Assembly: GCA_964635575.1 (NCBI GenBank) | Contig: CAZWNY010000012.1 | Span: forward strand, 1-34,147 | From: GCA-2733415 sp964635575 | GTDB lineage: Bacteria > Bacteroidota > Bacteroidia > Flavobacteriales > Flavobacteriaceae | Length of the DNA: 34,147 nucleotides | Direction: 5' to 3' | Shown: positions 1-8,395 of the stretch, in pieces | How positions within the stretch are numbered: position 1 is the first letter of the stretch | Layout of the letters: every line of letters starts with the position of its first letter | The notes under the pieces: model-generated | The model's database searches: none | What the model was told of the DNA's origin: nothing | Seen by the model: only the letters and a program-made list of their open reading frames with translations | Translations under genes and position numbers: made by a program

Positions 1-1
1 A

Positions 2-433
2 TTACGAGAAGTGAAATCAACTAATTATAATTACGGTATTGAAATTCGTTCTGCTATTAAAGGTTTTTTCAATTACAATATTGGTTCAAAATGGTCCGTA
101 AACGAAATAAAGACTACCATAAATAACTCATTTACAAATAACGAATTGTTTTTAGATTTACTTTTTGACATTAATGATAATTTGAGTTTTCAAATTCAAA
201 ACGAACGTTACTTTTTTGGGAATATAGATACAGAAAATAGCACTTATTATTTTTCAGATATAGAAGCAAGATATACTTTAAAAGAAAATAAAATAAGTTT
301 CTCATTATCAGGTAAAAATCTGTTTAACACAGATGCTTTTAGAACATATTCAATCAGTGATATTAGCACATCAACAACTGAATTCAGATTGCTTGAGCGT
401 TTTGCACTCTTAAAAATAGAATATAGATTTTAG
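2..433 (+). CDS. C-terminal end of an outer-membrane beta-barrel protein (TonB-dependent receptor type), partial
   Basis: The reading frame is open from the left edge of the window and has no convincing start, so this is the 3' end of a longer gene. The GTG at 11 is only the first possible start codon inside the window. The visible residues alternate polar and hydrophobic positions as in transmembrane beta strands. They contain the segment SGKNLFNTDAFRTY, followed by LLERFALLKIEYRF, and the chain ends in an aromatic Phe. This ending is typical of barrels folded by the BAM complex and of the last strands of TonB-dependent receptors or related outer-membrane barrels in Bacteroidota. The substrate cannot be inferred. 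The gene converges on lpdA, with an inverted repeat (559-602) between them. Confidence 0.7.
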   Translation, partial: LREVKSTNYNYGIEIRSAIKGFFNYNIGSKWSVNEIKTTINNSFTNNELFLDLLFDINDNLSFQIQNERYFFGNIDTENSTYYFSDIEARYTLKENKISFSLSGKNLFNTDAFRTYSISDISTSTTEFRLLERFALLKIEYRF

Positions 434-558
434 CATTGTAGAATATCAAAAACGGCTACCAAAACGGTAATTTTATACTATAATACGTTACTAAAAAAAA
501 ATAGTGCTGAGCTTACTATCTAAGATGTTACCGTTATTTTATTCATTTTTTGTAATTT

Positions 559-602
559 AATTCCGTAAATATATTTTTACCACAAACCTAATTTACGGAA
601 TT
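559..602. terminator. Inverted repeat between convergent genes, possible bidirectional terminator
   Basis: AATTCCGTAAAT (559-570) and ATTTACGGAATT (591-602) are perfect 12-bp complements around a 20-base loop. The repeat lies between the barrel gene ending at 433 and lpdA ending at 622, so it could stop both transcripts. Neither side has a long T tract directly after the stem, so a terminator role is an inference from position. A second, weaker pair, AACGGTAA (463-470) and TTACCGTT (528-535), lies just upstream. Confidence 0.4.
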
Positions 603-621
603 TAGATTCTCTTTTTTAACA

Positions 622-2022
622 CTACATATGTAAAGCCCTATTACCTGTTGCGGCTAATGCAGCTTCTTTTATAGCCTCTGTAAAGCTTGGATGTGCGTGT
701 GACATACGCGCTACATCTTCAGCAGACGCTCTATATTCCATTGCCACAACTGCTTCTGCAATCATGTCGGCTGCACGAGCGCCTAACATGTGTACGCCTA
801 AAATTTCATCGGTATTGGCATCTGCAAGTACTTTTACAAAACCATCTAAATCCATCGAAGCTCTACTCCTACCTAAAGCACGCATCGGAAATTTACCTTC
901 TTTGTATGCTATTCCTGCTTCTTTTAATTGCTCTTCTGTTTTACCAACTGTAGCTACTTCTGGCCACGTATAAACAACTCCTGGTATTAAATTATAATCA
1001 ATATGTGGTTTTTGACCTGCTAATGTTTCGGCTACAAACTCTCCTTCTTCACTTGCTTTGTGTGCTAACATTGCTCCTGCAACAACATCGCCAATTGCAT
1101 AAATATTACTGATGTTTGTTTGTAAAATTTTGTTGGTTTCTATTTGTCCTTTTTCATTTACTTTTACTCCTGCATTTTCTAATCCTAAACCGTCAGTATA
1201 TGGTTTTCTTCCTACGGAAACTAAACAATAGTCTGCTTTTATTTCGATAGGGTTTCCTTTTTTATCATCGGCATTAATAATAACTTCTTTTCCTTTTGCG
1301 GCAACTTTAGTTACTTTATGAGAGGTTAAAAATTTTATTTTTTGTTTTCTCAATACTTTTTGAAGTTCTTTAGATAATGCTTTGTCCATACCAGGAACAA
1401 TCCTGTCTTGATATTCTACAACGGTAACTTCTGCTCCTAACCGTTTGTAAACTTGCCCTAACTCTAAACCGATTACTCCACCGCCAATAACCACTAAGTG
1501 TTTTGGCACTTCAGTTAACTTTAATGCTTCTGTCGATGTAATTACTCGTTTTTTATCTAATTTAATAAACGGAAAGCTTGATGGCTTAGATCCTGTTGCT
1601 ATAATAGTATTTTTAGCTTCAATTTCTATTGTTGTTTTTCCTTTTATAGTGATATGTGTTGCGTCTTTAAAAGAACCTATACCTTGATATACATCAATTT
1701 TATTTTTATCCATTAAAAAAGTAATTCCTTCGCAAGTTTGTTTTACAACGGTATCTTTACGATCAATCATTTTTTTTAAATTCATTTTTATTTCTCCCGA
1801 AACTTCGATACCATGCGCCTCAAAATGTCTTATTGCGTCATCATAATGGTGTGAAGAATCTAATAATGCTTTTGACGGAATACATCCAACATTTAAACAT
1901 GTACCGCCTAAAGTATTGTATTTTTCAATAATGGCTGTTTTCATTCCTAATTGCGCACAACGTATTGCAGCAACGTATCCTCCTGGACCTGATCCAATAA
2001 TGGCTATATCATAAGTGTTCAT
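622..2022 (-). CDS. lpdA: Dihydrolipoyl dehydrogenase (E3)
   Basis: This FAD flavoprotein reoxidises dihydrolipoamide with NAD+ in the pyruvate and 2-oxoglutarate dehydrogenase complexes and the glycine cleavage system. At 466 residues it has the usual full length. The FAD-binding motif GSGPGG is at residues 10-15, and the redox disulfide is Cys42/Cys47 in GGTCLNVGCIPSK. The NAD-binding motif GGGVIGLE lies mid-protein, a second FAD contact is AIGDVV, and the C-terminal His444/Glu449 dyad is in HAHPSFTE. The gene stands alone on the minus strand. It diverges from gldF across 211 bp, with a -7-like TATTTTTG at 2067-2060 but no clear -33 box. Several E3 paralogues can occur per genome, so its partner complex is not certain. 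Confidence 0.95.
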   Translation of the reverse strand: MNTYDIAIIGSGPGGYVAAIRCAQLGMKTAIIEKYNTLGGTCLNVGCIPSKALLDSSHHYDDAIRHFEAHGIEVSGEIKMNLKKMIDRKDTVVKQTCEGITFLMDKNKIDVYQGIGSFKDATHITIKGKTTIEIEAKNTIIATGSKPSSFPFIKLDKKRVITSTEALKLTEVPKHLVVIGGGVIGLELGQVYKRLGAEVTVVEYQDRIVPGMDKALSKELQKVLRKQKIKFLTSHKVTKVAAKGKEVIINADDKKGNPIEIKADYCLVSVGRKPYTDGLGLENAGVKVNEKGQIETNKILQTNISNIYAIGDVVAGAMLAHKASEEGEFVAETLAGQKPHIDYNLIPGVVYTWPEVATVGKTEEQLKEAGIAYKEGKFPMRALGRSRASMDLDGFVKVLADANTDEILGVHMLGARAADMIAEAVVAMEYRASAEDVARMSHAHPSFTEAIKEAALAATGNRALHM

Positions 2023-2165
2023 AAACCTAAAGTTTTTAAATTTTTAAAATAGATAACAACAAAAATAAGAAGTTTTTAAATTTTAACGATATAAATATTC
2101 GTTTTTTTATTGCTATCTTTTACATTGCCTTAAATTTTATCTAAATTCAACTAAACACTTCTCAA

Positions 2166-2198
2166 TTTTGTGTTGCGAAAGTTTATTTTGTACTTTTG
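2166..2198 (+). promoter_or_regulatory. Bacteroidota-type promoter of the gldF operon
   Basis: A -33 box TTTTG (2166-2170) is followed after 20 bases by TACTTTTG (2191-2198), a full match to the -7 consensus TAnnTTTG used by the Bacteroidota primary sigma factor. Transcription would begin near 2202, about 30 bases before the gldF ATG at 2234. There is no Shine-Dalgarno sequence, as is usual in this phylum. Confidence 0.6.
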
Positions 2199-2233
2199 AT
2201 ATTTTATTTTAATATTTTAATCGTACGCTTTAT

Positions 2234-2956
2234 ATGTTCGCAGTTTTAAAAAAGGAAATACAATCGTTTTTTGCATCGCCAATTGGCTATTTAGTTATTG
2301 GAATTTTTTTATTAACAAACGGCTTATTTTTATGGGTTTTTAAAGGAGAATTTAATATTTTAGATTACGGTTTTGCCGACTTATCAGGGTTTTATTTTTT
2401 AGCTCCATGGATATTTATTTTTTTAATTCCTGCCATTACCATGAAGAGTTTTTCCGAAGAAAAAAAACAAGGCACTTTGGAGTTATTACTAACCAAACCC
2501 ATATCGATAACACAACTAGTTTTAGGTAAATATTTTGGTGCGTTAACCTTGGTAATTCTAGCACTACTTCCTACTTTATTATACATTTATACAGTACAAC
2601 AATTAGGAAACCCTATTGGAAATATTGATTTAGGTAGCACATTGGGTGCGTACTTAGGTTTAATTTGTATTGCTGCAATATATACTGCGGTGGGTATTTT
2701 TACTTCTGCAATAAGCAACAATCAAATTGTAGCTTTTTTACTCGCAATTATTATTTGTTTTATTTTATATTATGGTTTTGAAGGCATCTCGGAAATTACG
2801 GATACTAATATGAGTGTATTCGGAATTAAACATCATTTTAATAACATTAGCAATGGTGTTTTGGATACTCGAAACATCATCTATTTTATAAGTGTTTCTG
2901 CTTTATTTATCTTTTTTACACAACTAAATTTAACTCAAAAACAATGCTTTTACTAA
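2234..2956 (+). CDS. gldF: Gliding-motility ABC transporter permease GldF
   Basis: GldF is the ABC-2 type membrane subunit of the GldA-GldF-GldG transporter, which is associated with gliding in Flavobacteriia. The 240-residue protein has about six membrane segments. These include one near residues 16-35 and a cluster of hydrophobic helices after residue 95, and there is a cytoplasmic motif SFSEEKKQGTLELLLTKPIS around residues 73-92. That motif is characteristic of ABC-2 permeases. The length matches known GldF proteins. A good promoter lies just upstream. The 3' end overlaps the next gene by 13 bp in another frame, and gldG follows after it. The ATPase gldA is not in this window. Confidence 0.93.
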   Translation: MFAVLKKEIQSFFASPIGYLVIGIFLLTNGLFLWVFKGEFNILDYGFADLSGFYFLAPWIFIFLIPAITMKSFSEEKKQGTLELLLTKPISITQLVLGKYFGALTLVILALLPTLLYIYTVQQLGNPIGNIDLGSTLGAYLGLICIAAIYTAVGIFTSAISNNQIVAFLLAIIICFILYYGFEGISEITDTNMSVFGIKHHFNNISNGVLDTRNIIYFISVSALFIFFTQLNLTQKQCFY

Positions 2957-3489
2957 CTCCAACTCTTATTATTTCGTGTATTTTTATTGCTGTTTTATGC
3001 TATTTATTTTTAAACACTATTGATGACAAAAAATGGTTGAGCGCAATTATTGCTGTTCTTTTAACTCCGTTAGTGTATTTTTATATTTGGTATCCATTAT
3101 CTACCGTGTTTTTACCGTATCATCATCAAAAGGAATTTAATGCCGAAAATTGGGATACAAAACCTGGGTTACGATACGAAATGATTGACCATCTGATTAC
3201 TACTGGTTTTTTAATTGATAAAAATCATCAAGAAATAAAAAAAATACTCGGCAATCCACAATGGCTAACTTGGGATGAGGCTACAAAAAACTTTAACCCC
3301 AATAAATGGAACTACGGTTTAGGCTTAATACCTGGTGCTTTTTCAGACACCAAAGAAGATGTTGAAATTACTTTTAAAAATAATAAAGTATCAAATGTAA
3401 TCTTAACACAATCTGACTATCATTTTAAAAAAACAAATACCGATTTTAAAAACAAAAAAATAGACTCTATTAATACAATCATAAAATGA
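2944..3489 (+). CDS. Unassigned membrane-anchored protein between gldF and gldG
   Basis: I do not recognise this gene as a named family. It encodes 181 residues. Two hydrophobic segments (about residues 4-25 and 31-53) are followed by a soluble domain of about 125 residues. The domain contains MIDHLITTGFLIDKNHQEIK, ILGNPQWLTWDEA and YGLGLIPGAFSD, and ends in an ITFKNNKVSNVIL strand. That pattern (a helix, then ILGNP, then a YGLG strand, then FKNNKV) recalls the SmpA/BamE-like fold by eye; this is inference. It starts inside the 3' end of gldF (13-bp overlap) and its stop overlaps the gldG start as ATGA, so it is very probably translated with both. It could be an accessory subunit of the Gld transporter. 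Confidence 0.8.
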   Translation: MLLLTPTLIISCIFIAVLCYLFLNTIDDKKWLSAIIAVLLTPLVYFYIWYPLSTVFLPYHHQKEFNAENWDTKPGLRYEMIDHLITTGFLIDKNHQEIKKILGNPQWLTWDEATKNFNPNKWNYGLGLIPGAFSDTKEDVEITFKNNKVSNVILTQSDYHFKKTNTDFKNKKIDSINTIIK

Positions 3490-5156
3490 AACAATATTTT
3501 ATAAAATCCGTTTTAGCAATCGTAATTGTATTACTTGTAAATTTTGTAGCTACAAAAATATATACTCGCATCGATTTAACTAACGATCAGCGATATACAT
3601 TGTCAAAAGCCTCTATCGCAACTATTAAAAACATCAATAGCCCTATTTATGTTGATGTGTATTTAGAAGGTAACTTACCATCAGAATTTAAACGACTACA
3701 AATAGAAACCAAACAATTATTAGCAGGTTTTACAACTAAAAATAAAAATATTATTGTTACTTATATTGATCCTAAAAATTTAAACGAAAACATAAACATT
3801 ATTACTGCTGAAATGCAAAAATTTGGAATGCCTCCTGCCCGAGTAGATATTCAGGAAAACGGAAAAACTACACAAGAGCTAGTGTTTCCTTGGGCAGTAA
3901 TTAATCATAATAAAAAATCGGCAAAAGTTGCGTTGTTAAAAAACAATATTGGCAGTACTACTTCCGACAGAATTAATAGTTCCGTACAACATTTAGAGTA
4001 CGCTTTTGCAAACGGCTTTAAAAATGTAACCACCACAAAAACTAAACATATTGCACACTTAATTGGTAATTTACAAACAGAAAGCATTTATTTATATGAT
4101 TTTTACAATACTTTAGAGAAAAATTACAATTATAAAATTACACCTATTGCATTAGATTCTGCCAATAAAAAACCTCTAGAAACATTAGAAACATTAAAAA
4201 AGTTTGATTTAATTGTAGTTTCAAAACCAAAGAAAAAATTTACTGAAAAGCAGAAATATGTAGTCGATCAATATATTATAAACGGCGGCAAAAGTATTTG
4301 GATGATAGATATGGTACATGCCGAAATGGACAGTATTAAAGCGCCTGATTTTAAAACGCTTAGTTTTGGATTAAACCTTAATTTAACCGATTTGTTTTTT
4401 AGTTATGGGTTTAGAGTAAACCCCGTTTTGGTGAAAGATTTATATGCGTCTGACATTGTATTAACCGATGCAAACGGACAATTAAATAAATACCCATGGT
4501 TTTATAACCCGTTAGTATTACCCAAAATTAAACATGAAATAGTTAACAATATAAATGCCGTAAAATTTGAATTTGCAAACACCATAGATTTGCTAAAACA
4601 AGGAATACATTTAAAAAAGACTGCATTATTACAGAGTTCTTCACTTTCTGCAATTATTGGTGTACCATCAATCATTAGTTTTAATGAAATTAACAACACC
4701 AAAAAACCCGATTTAAAGCGATACAACAAACAATATTTAAACTTAGCCGCACTTATAGAAGGTAACTTTACATCCAACTATAAAAACAGAGTAAAACCTG
4801 TAAAATACAGTAAGCATAAAAATCAAAACATAGCGAGTAAATTGATTATTATCGCAGATGGAGATATCATGAAAAATCAATTAGAAAACGGAAAACCCTT
4901 AGCTTTAGGGTTTGATAAATGGACAAGGAAAACTTACGGAAATAAAGAATTTTTATTAAATTGTGTAAATTATTTATTAGACGATACGGGGCTGCTAAAA
5001 GTACGCAATAAAGAAGTTAAAATTCCGCTTTTAGACACCGAACGTATTGCAAATGAAAAACAAAAATGGCAACTTATAAATATTGGAGTTCCTTTACTAT
5101 TTTTAGCGCTATTCGGCTTCGGATACACGTTTTACCGAAAAAACAAATATCGCTAA
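3486..5156 (+). CDS. gldG: Gliding-motility ABC transporter component GldG
   Basis: GldG is the membrane-anchored extracytoplasmic partner of GldF. The 556-residue protein has an N-terminal anchor (about residues 7-24), a long soluble part, and a C-terminal transmembrane helix near residues 529-548 followed by a basic tail. The soluble part contains the features of the GldG/ABC-type uncharacterised transport domain: RYTLSKAS near residue 37, PIYVDVYLEG, a DLIVVSKPKKKFTEKQKYVVDQ segment split around residue 240, and GGKSIWMID. The start overlaps the preceding stop by 4 bp, and dnaN follows after 190 bp. The gldG-dnaN neighbourhood is familiar from flavobacteria. Confidence 0.92.
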   Translation: MKQYFIKSVLAIVIVLLVNFVATKIYTRIDLTNDQRYTLSKASIATIKNINSPIYVDVYLEGNLPSEFKRLQIETKQLLAGFTTKNKNIIVTYIDPKNLNENINIITAEMQKFGMPPARVDIQENGKTTQELVFPWAVINHNKKSAKVALLKNNIGSTTSDRINSSVQHLEYAFANGFKNVTTTKTKHIAHLIGNLQTESIYLYDFYNTLEKNYNYKITPIALDSANKKPLETLETLKKFDLIVVSKPKKKFTEKQKYVVDQYIINGGKSIWMIDMVHAEMDSIKAPDFKTLSFGLNLNLTDLFFSYGFRVNPVLVKDLYASDIVLTDANGQLNKYPWFYNPLVLPKIKHEIVNNINAVKFEFANTIDLLKQGIHLKKTALLQSSSLSAIIGVPSIISFNEINNTKKPDLKRYNKQYLNLAALIEGNFTSNYKNRVKPVKYSKHKNQNIASKLIIIADGDIMKNQLENGKPLALGFDKWTRKTYGNKEFLLNCVNYLLDDTGLLKVRNKEVKIPLLDTERIANEKQKWQLINIGVPLLFLALFGFGYTFYRKNKYR

Positions 5157-5284
5157 AATTAAAACTATTATTATTACATAAAAAACAAAAAACCATTACC
5201 AAATTTAGTATTTATAAGTTTTAATTAGATAGCAAAAAACTAAAAATTAGCTCTTTTATTAAAATTACTGCTTTTTTTGATACG

Positions 5285-5320
5285 TTTGTTTCTTATTCAT
5301 CAAAAATTAGAATATATTTG
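5285..5320 (+). promoter_or_regulatory. Probable promoter of dnaN
   Basis: TATATTTG (5313-5320) matches the -7 consensus TAnnTTTG and lies 26 bases before the dnaN start. The nearest TTTG (5285-5288) is 24 bases upstream, slightly longer than the usual spacer, so the -33 assignment is less certain than the -7 box. This suggests that dnaN can be transcribed separately from gldFG. Confidence 0.45.
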
Positions 5321-5346
5321 TATCTATTATAAAAACAGAAAATCAA

Positions 5347-6465
5347 ATGAAATTTATTGTTTCAAGTTCGAACTTACAAAAACAACTTACACTATTAGGT
5401 GGAGTTATAAATAACAACAATACATTACCAATATTAGACAACTTTTTATTTGAACTAAACTCAAATGAATTAGTCGTTTCTGCAAGTGATTTAGAAAGCA
5501 CAATTTCCGCTACTTTAAAAGTAGATTCGGAATCTAAAGGAAGCGTAGCCATACCTGCACGATTACTTTTAGATACTCTAAAAACATTTCCAGAGCAACC
5601 ATTAACATTTATCATAAGCGACAATAATACCGTAGAAATTAGCTCAAACCATGGAAAATACGCTTTAGCATATGCCAATGGAGAAGAATTTCCAAAACCA
5701 ATATCTTTAGACAACCTTAGCGTTACTAAATTTACAGGAAATGTTTTAGCAACCGCAATAAATAAAACTATTTTCGCTGCTGGAAATGACGATTTAAGAC
5801 CTGTAATGAGCGGCGTATTTTTTCAGTTTTCTACAGAAAGTTTAACCTTTGTAGCAACTGACGCACATAAACTAGTAAAATATCAACGTACAGACATTAC
5901 GGCTTCAGAAAATGCTGAATTTATTATGCCAAAAAAACCTTTAAATTTATTAAAAGGTATTTTGACAGGTAGTGAAAGTGAAGTAACTATGGAGTATAAC
6001 GAATCTAACGCTCGTTTTACTTTTGATAACATTGATTTAGTTTGCCGTTTAATAGACGGAAAATATCCTAATTACGAGGCAGTAATACCTAAAGAAAACC
6101 CGAATCAATTAACTATTTCACGTAACCAATTTTTAAACTCTGTAAAACGTGTATCTATTTTTTCGAACAAAACAACACATCAAATTCGTTTAAAAATTGC
6201 AGGGTCAGAATTAAATATTTCTGCGGAAGATATTGATTACTCAAACAAAGCAGAAGAACGTTTAACTTGTGATTACCAAGGAGACGATATGCAAATAGGG
6301 TTTAACTCACGTTTTTTAACTGAAATGTTAAACAACTTAAATTCTGATGATGTTTCTTTAGAAATGTCTATGCCAAACAGAGCTGGTATTTTAACTCCTA
6401 TTGATGGTTTAGATGAAGGCGAACAAGTTATTATGCTTGTAATGCCAGTTATGTTAAATAATTAA
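5347..6465 (+). CDS. dnaN: DNA polymerase III sliding clamp, beta subunit
   Basis: The beta clamp encircles DNA and tethers the replicative polymerase and many repair proteins. The protein is 372 residues, the standard length, and its three similar clamp domains are recognisable. The first begins MKFIVSSSNLQKQLTLLGGV. Conserved stretches are TLPILDNFLFEL, VSASDLEST, AIPARLLLDTLK, ANGEEFPKP, LRPVMSGVFFQF, VATDAHKLVK and GKYPNYEAVIP. It ends in VIMLVMPVMLNN, the C-terminal MPM(R/L) type motif near the protein-binding cleft. It has its own -7 promoter element and is followed directly by a strong hairpin terminator. Confidence 0.97.
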   Translation: MKFIVSSSNLQKQLTLLGGVINNNNTLPILDNFLFELNSNELVVSASDLESTISATLKVDSESKGSVAIPARLLLDTLKTFPEQPLTFIISDNNTVEISSNHGKYALAYANGEEFPKPISLDNLSVTKFTGNVLATAINKTIFAAGNDDLRPVMSGVFFQFSTESLTFVATDAHKLVKYQRTDITASENAEFIMPKKPLNLLKGILTGSESEVTMEYNESNARFTFDNIDLVCRLIDGKYPNYEAVIPKENPNQLTISRNQFLNSVKRVSIFSNKTTHQIRLKIAGSELNISAEDIDYSNKAEERLTCDYQGDDMQIGFNSRFLTEMLNNLNSDDVSLEMSMPNRAGILTPIDGLDEGEQVIMLVMPVMLNN

Positions 6466-6474
6466 AAAACACTC

Positions 6475-6511
6475 AAAAAAAAGCAACTCAATTAAGAGTT
6501 GCTTTTTTTTT
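6475..6511. terminator. Intrinsic terminator after dnaN
   Basis: AAGCAACTC (6481-6489), a six-base loop, and GAGTTGCTT (6496-6504) form a perfect 9-bp stem. It is preceded by a run of A and followed by T to 6511. It ends the dnaN transcript and could work in both directions. The rny terminator at 23891-23920 has nearly the same core. Confidence 0.85.
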
Positions 6512-6534
6512 GCATTAATTTCATAATATTACAT

Positions 6535-6564
6535 AAAAAAGTGCTAATCGGTAAGACTAACACT
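6535..6564 (-). terminator. Intrinsic terminator after tRNA-Thr
   Basis: On the minus strand AGTGTTAGTC (6564-6555) pairs with GATTAGCACT (6549-6540) over ten positions, including two G-U pairs, around a five-base loop. Six T residues follow (6540-6535). It lies directly 3' of the tRNA-Thr gene. Confidence 0.7.
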
Positions 6565-6569
6565 TTTAG

Positions 6570-6643
6570 AGCCGATGAAGGGACTCGAACCCCCGACCTG
6601 CTGATTACAAATCAGCTGCTCTAGCCAGCTGAGCTACATCGGC
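6570..6643 (-). tRNA. tRNA-Thr (anticodon TGT)
   Basis: The minus strand folds into a full cloverleaf of 74 bases. The acceptor stem is GCCGATG/CATCGGC, the D arm follows TAGCTCAGCTGG, and the anticodon stem GCTGA/TCAGC encloses the loop TTTGTAA with anticodon TGT. The T arm contains the standard GGTTCGAGTCC. The 3' CCA is not encoded; the discriminator base is T. It has its own promoter (6684-6655) and terminator, so it is an independent unit. Confidence 0.97.
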
Positions 6644-6654
6644 CAATGCGAGCG

Positions 6655-6684
6655 CAAATATAATACTGTTTTTACACCTACAAA
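6655..6684 (-). promoter_or_regulatory. Promoter of tRNA-Thr
   Basis: On the minus strand TTTG (6684-6681) is followed after 18 bases by TATATTTG (6662-6655), a full match to the Bacteroidota TTTG / TAnnTTTG pattern. It lies 11 bases upstream of the tRNA 5' end. Confidence 0.75.
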
Positions 6685-6701
6685 CTCTTTTTTAAACTTT
6701 T

Positions 6702-6968
6702 TTATAAGTTATTTAATTTCTCAATTAAAGCTTTTCCTTTGCTTTCTACAGTGTTTTTCAAAGTTTTGAAGTGAGTTTTTTTATTCTCAACACCTTTTGC
6801 GTTTACAACCTCCATAGAATCGTCAAAAGCAGTAATTGCTTCATCAATAATTTCTTCCGACTTTGTAGCATCTGCTGTCGGGTTTGTTAATTGCCATACA
6901 TAAACTGCTTCAATAATATCACTGAATACAAAGTTTAAGTCTCTTTTTAAATTTTTTACACTTGCCAT
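6702..6968 (-). CDS. Small conserved-looking hypothetical protein (88 aa)
   Basis: I do not recognise a named family. The 88-residue product is soluble, mostly helical and charged, with no signal peptide or membrane segment. It begins MASVKNLKRDLNFVFSDIIE and ends in a lysine-rich helix, KNTVESKGKALIEKLNNL. It contains a YVWQLTNP stretch and a short acidic middle. Codon use and length look like a real gene. A -7 element TACTTTTG (6998-6991) lies 22 bases upstream, which supports its own transcription even though manA ends only 49 bp away on the same strand. The product may be a small cytoplasmic protein; no function is claimed. Confidence 0.75.
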   Translation of the reverse strand: MASVKNLKRDLNFVFSDIIEAVYVWQLTNPTADATKSEEIIDEAITAFDDSMEVVNAKGVENKKTHFKTLKNTVESKGKALIEKLNNL

Positions 6969-7017
6969 AATAATTGTTTTAAAACTGATGCAAAAGTAAG
7001 TATAAACATTAGTAATT

Positions 7018-7983
7018 CTACATAAAAACTTCTAAAAGTTTTACTTCTTTTGTTTTTATTACAAATTCATTTAATTGTGCTGGTATTAATACAGTTTCTC
7101 CCATTGTTATACTTACTTTAAAATCCAATCCTATAATTTTTGCACTTCCATACACACACATATAAATTACAAAGGAATCAACATGAGTGTAATTCATTAA
7201 TTTTTTTTTATTTATAGACAAAAAATTTATTGTAAAGTATTTGCAACTTACCATCGATACGGATTTGTTTACCACTGGTTTGTAATTAACTTTTTCTCCT
7301 TTATAATTAAAATTTATTGCTTCAGTTGCTTCTTTTAGGTGTAATTGTCTTTGATTTCCTTTAGTGTCTACTCTATCCCAATCATAAATTCGGTAAGTAA
7401 CATCGCTTGTTTGCTGTATTTCTGCTAATAAAACACCCGAACCTATTGCGTGTACTGTTCCTGTTGGTAAAAAATAGGTGTCTCCATTTTTTACAGGCAC
7501 TTCATTTAAAACAGTTATCAATTCTTTACTTTTTAAGCTTTTTTGATATTTTTCTTGAGTTATTCCTTCTTTAAAACCTAATATTAATCGTGCATTTTTA
7601 TCGGCATGCATAATGTACCACATTTCTGTTTTACCAAACGAATTATGTCGCTTTTTTGCCAACTCATCATTCGGGTGAAGTTGCACTGATAAATCGTCAT
7701 TTGCATCAATAAACTTAATTAGTAACGGAAATTTATTAGCAAATATTTTATATACTTTTTTTCCAACAAACTCTTCGGCATAGGTTTCTAATAGCTCTTG
7801 AAGGGTTTTGTTTTTTAAACTTCCGTTTGCTACAATTGAAACATTATTACTTACCGTAGATATTTCCCAAGATTCTCCTATATTATCGGTTTGAGATTTT
7901 TTGTTTAAAAAAGAATTTAATTTTGTGCCTCCCCAAATTTTTTCTTGTAATATAGGGGTGAATTTTATTGGATACCATTTCAT
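7018..7983 (-). CDS. manA: Mannose-6-phosphate isomerase, class I
   Basis: This enzyme interconverts mannose 6-phosphate and fructose 6-phosphate, feeding GDP-mannose and polysaccharide synthesis or mannose catabolism. The 321-residue length fits the short bacterial class I form. The metal site is visible: SVQLHPND with Gln101 and His103, GKTEMWYI with Glu120, and PTGTVHAIGSG with His178. The N-terminal PILQEKIWGG and the GESWEIS segment are also typical. Its start overlaps the stop of the upstream pterin-synthase-like gene as ATGA, which implies translational coupling. Together with idi these three genes form one tight operon. Confidence 0.92.
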   Translation of the reverse strand: MKWYPIKFTPILQEKIWGGTKLNSFLNKKSQTDNIGESWEISTVSNNVSIVANGSLKNKTLQELLETYAEEFVGKKVYKIFANKFPLLIKFIDANDDLSVQLHPNDELAKKRHNSFGKTEMWYIMHADKNARLILGFKEGITQEKYQKSLKSKELITVLNEVPVKNGDTYFLPTGTVHAIGSGVLLAEIQQTSDVTYRIYDWDRVDTKGNQRQLHLKEATEAINFNYKGEKVNYKPVVNKSVSMVSCKYFTINFLSINKKKLMNYTHVDSFVIYMCVYGSAKIIGLDFKVSITMGETVLIPAQLNEFVIKTKEVKLLEVFM

Positions 7984-8393
7984 ATACTTGCAGGGTATTT
8001 TACAAAATTACGAGGTGTTTCATATAAAACAACTTCTATTTTTAATTTTTCTGAAAACTCTTTTCTCATAATATTCCATATATATATTACAATATTTTCG
8101 GCTGTTGGAATTACATTTTGAAAATACGTAATGTCTAAATTCAAATTTTTATGATCTAGATGTAATTCAATTTTTTGATACATAATTTCCTTTAAAATTT
8201 TTAAATCAATTACCATTCCTGTGTCTGGGTTAACATTTCCTGTTACACTTACGATTAATTCGTAATTATGCCCATGGTAATTAGGATTGTTACACAAGCC
8301 AAAAATTTCATTGTTTTTTTCGTTTGTCCAATTTTTATTATACAAACGATGGGCTGCATTAAAATGTGACTTTCTACTAACTGTTACTTGCAT
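7980..8393 (-). CDS. 6-pyruvoyl-tetrahydropterin synthase family protein
   Basis: The 137-residue protein belongs to the PTPS/QueD family, which acts on dihydroneopterin triphosphate. Zinc ligands are His15 (FNAAHRLYN) and His40/His42 (YHGHNYE). The likely catalytic Cys34 lies in the same motif, and LDHKNLN (Asp80, His81), PTAEN and LYET (Glu125) complete the site. The spacing is CxxxxxHGH, which in the family literature marks true 6-pyruvoyl-tetrahydropterin synthases (PTPS-II), whereas QueD has CxxxHGH. It may therefore make a biopterin-type cofactor rather than the queuosine precursor; this is inference. It sits 2 bp after idi and overlaps manA by 4 bp. Automatic annotation would probably call it QueD. 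Confidence 0.88.
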   Translation of the reverse strand: MQVTVSRKSHFNAAHRLYNKNWTNEKNNEIFGLCNNPNYHGHNYELIVSVTGNVNPDTGMVIDLKILKEIMYQKIELHLDHKNLNLDITYFQNVIPTAENIVIYIWNIMRKEFSEKLKIEVVLYETPRNFVKYPASI

Positions 8394-8395
8394 TA

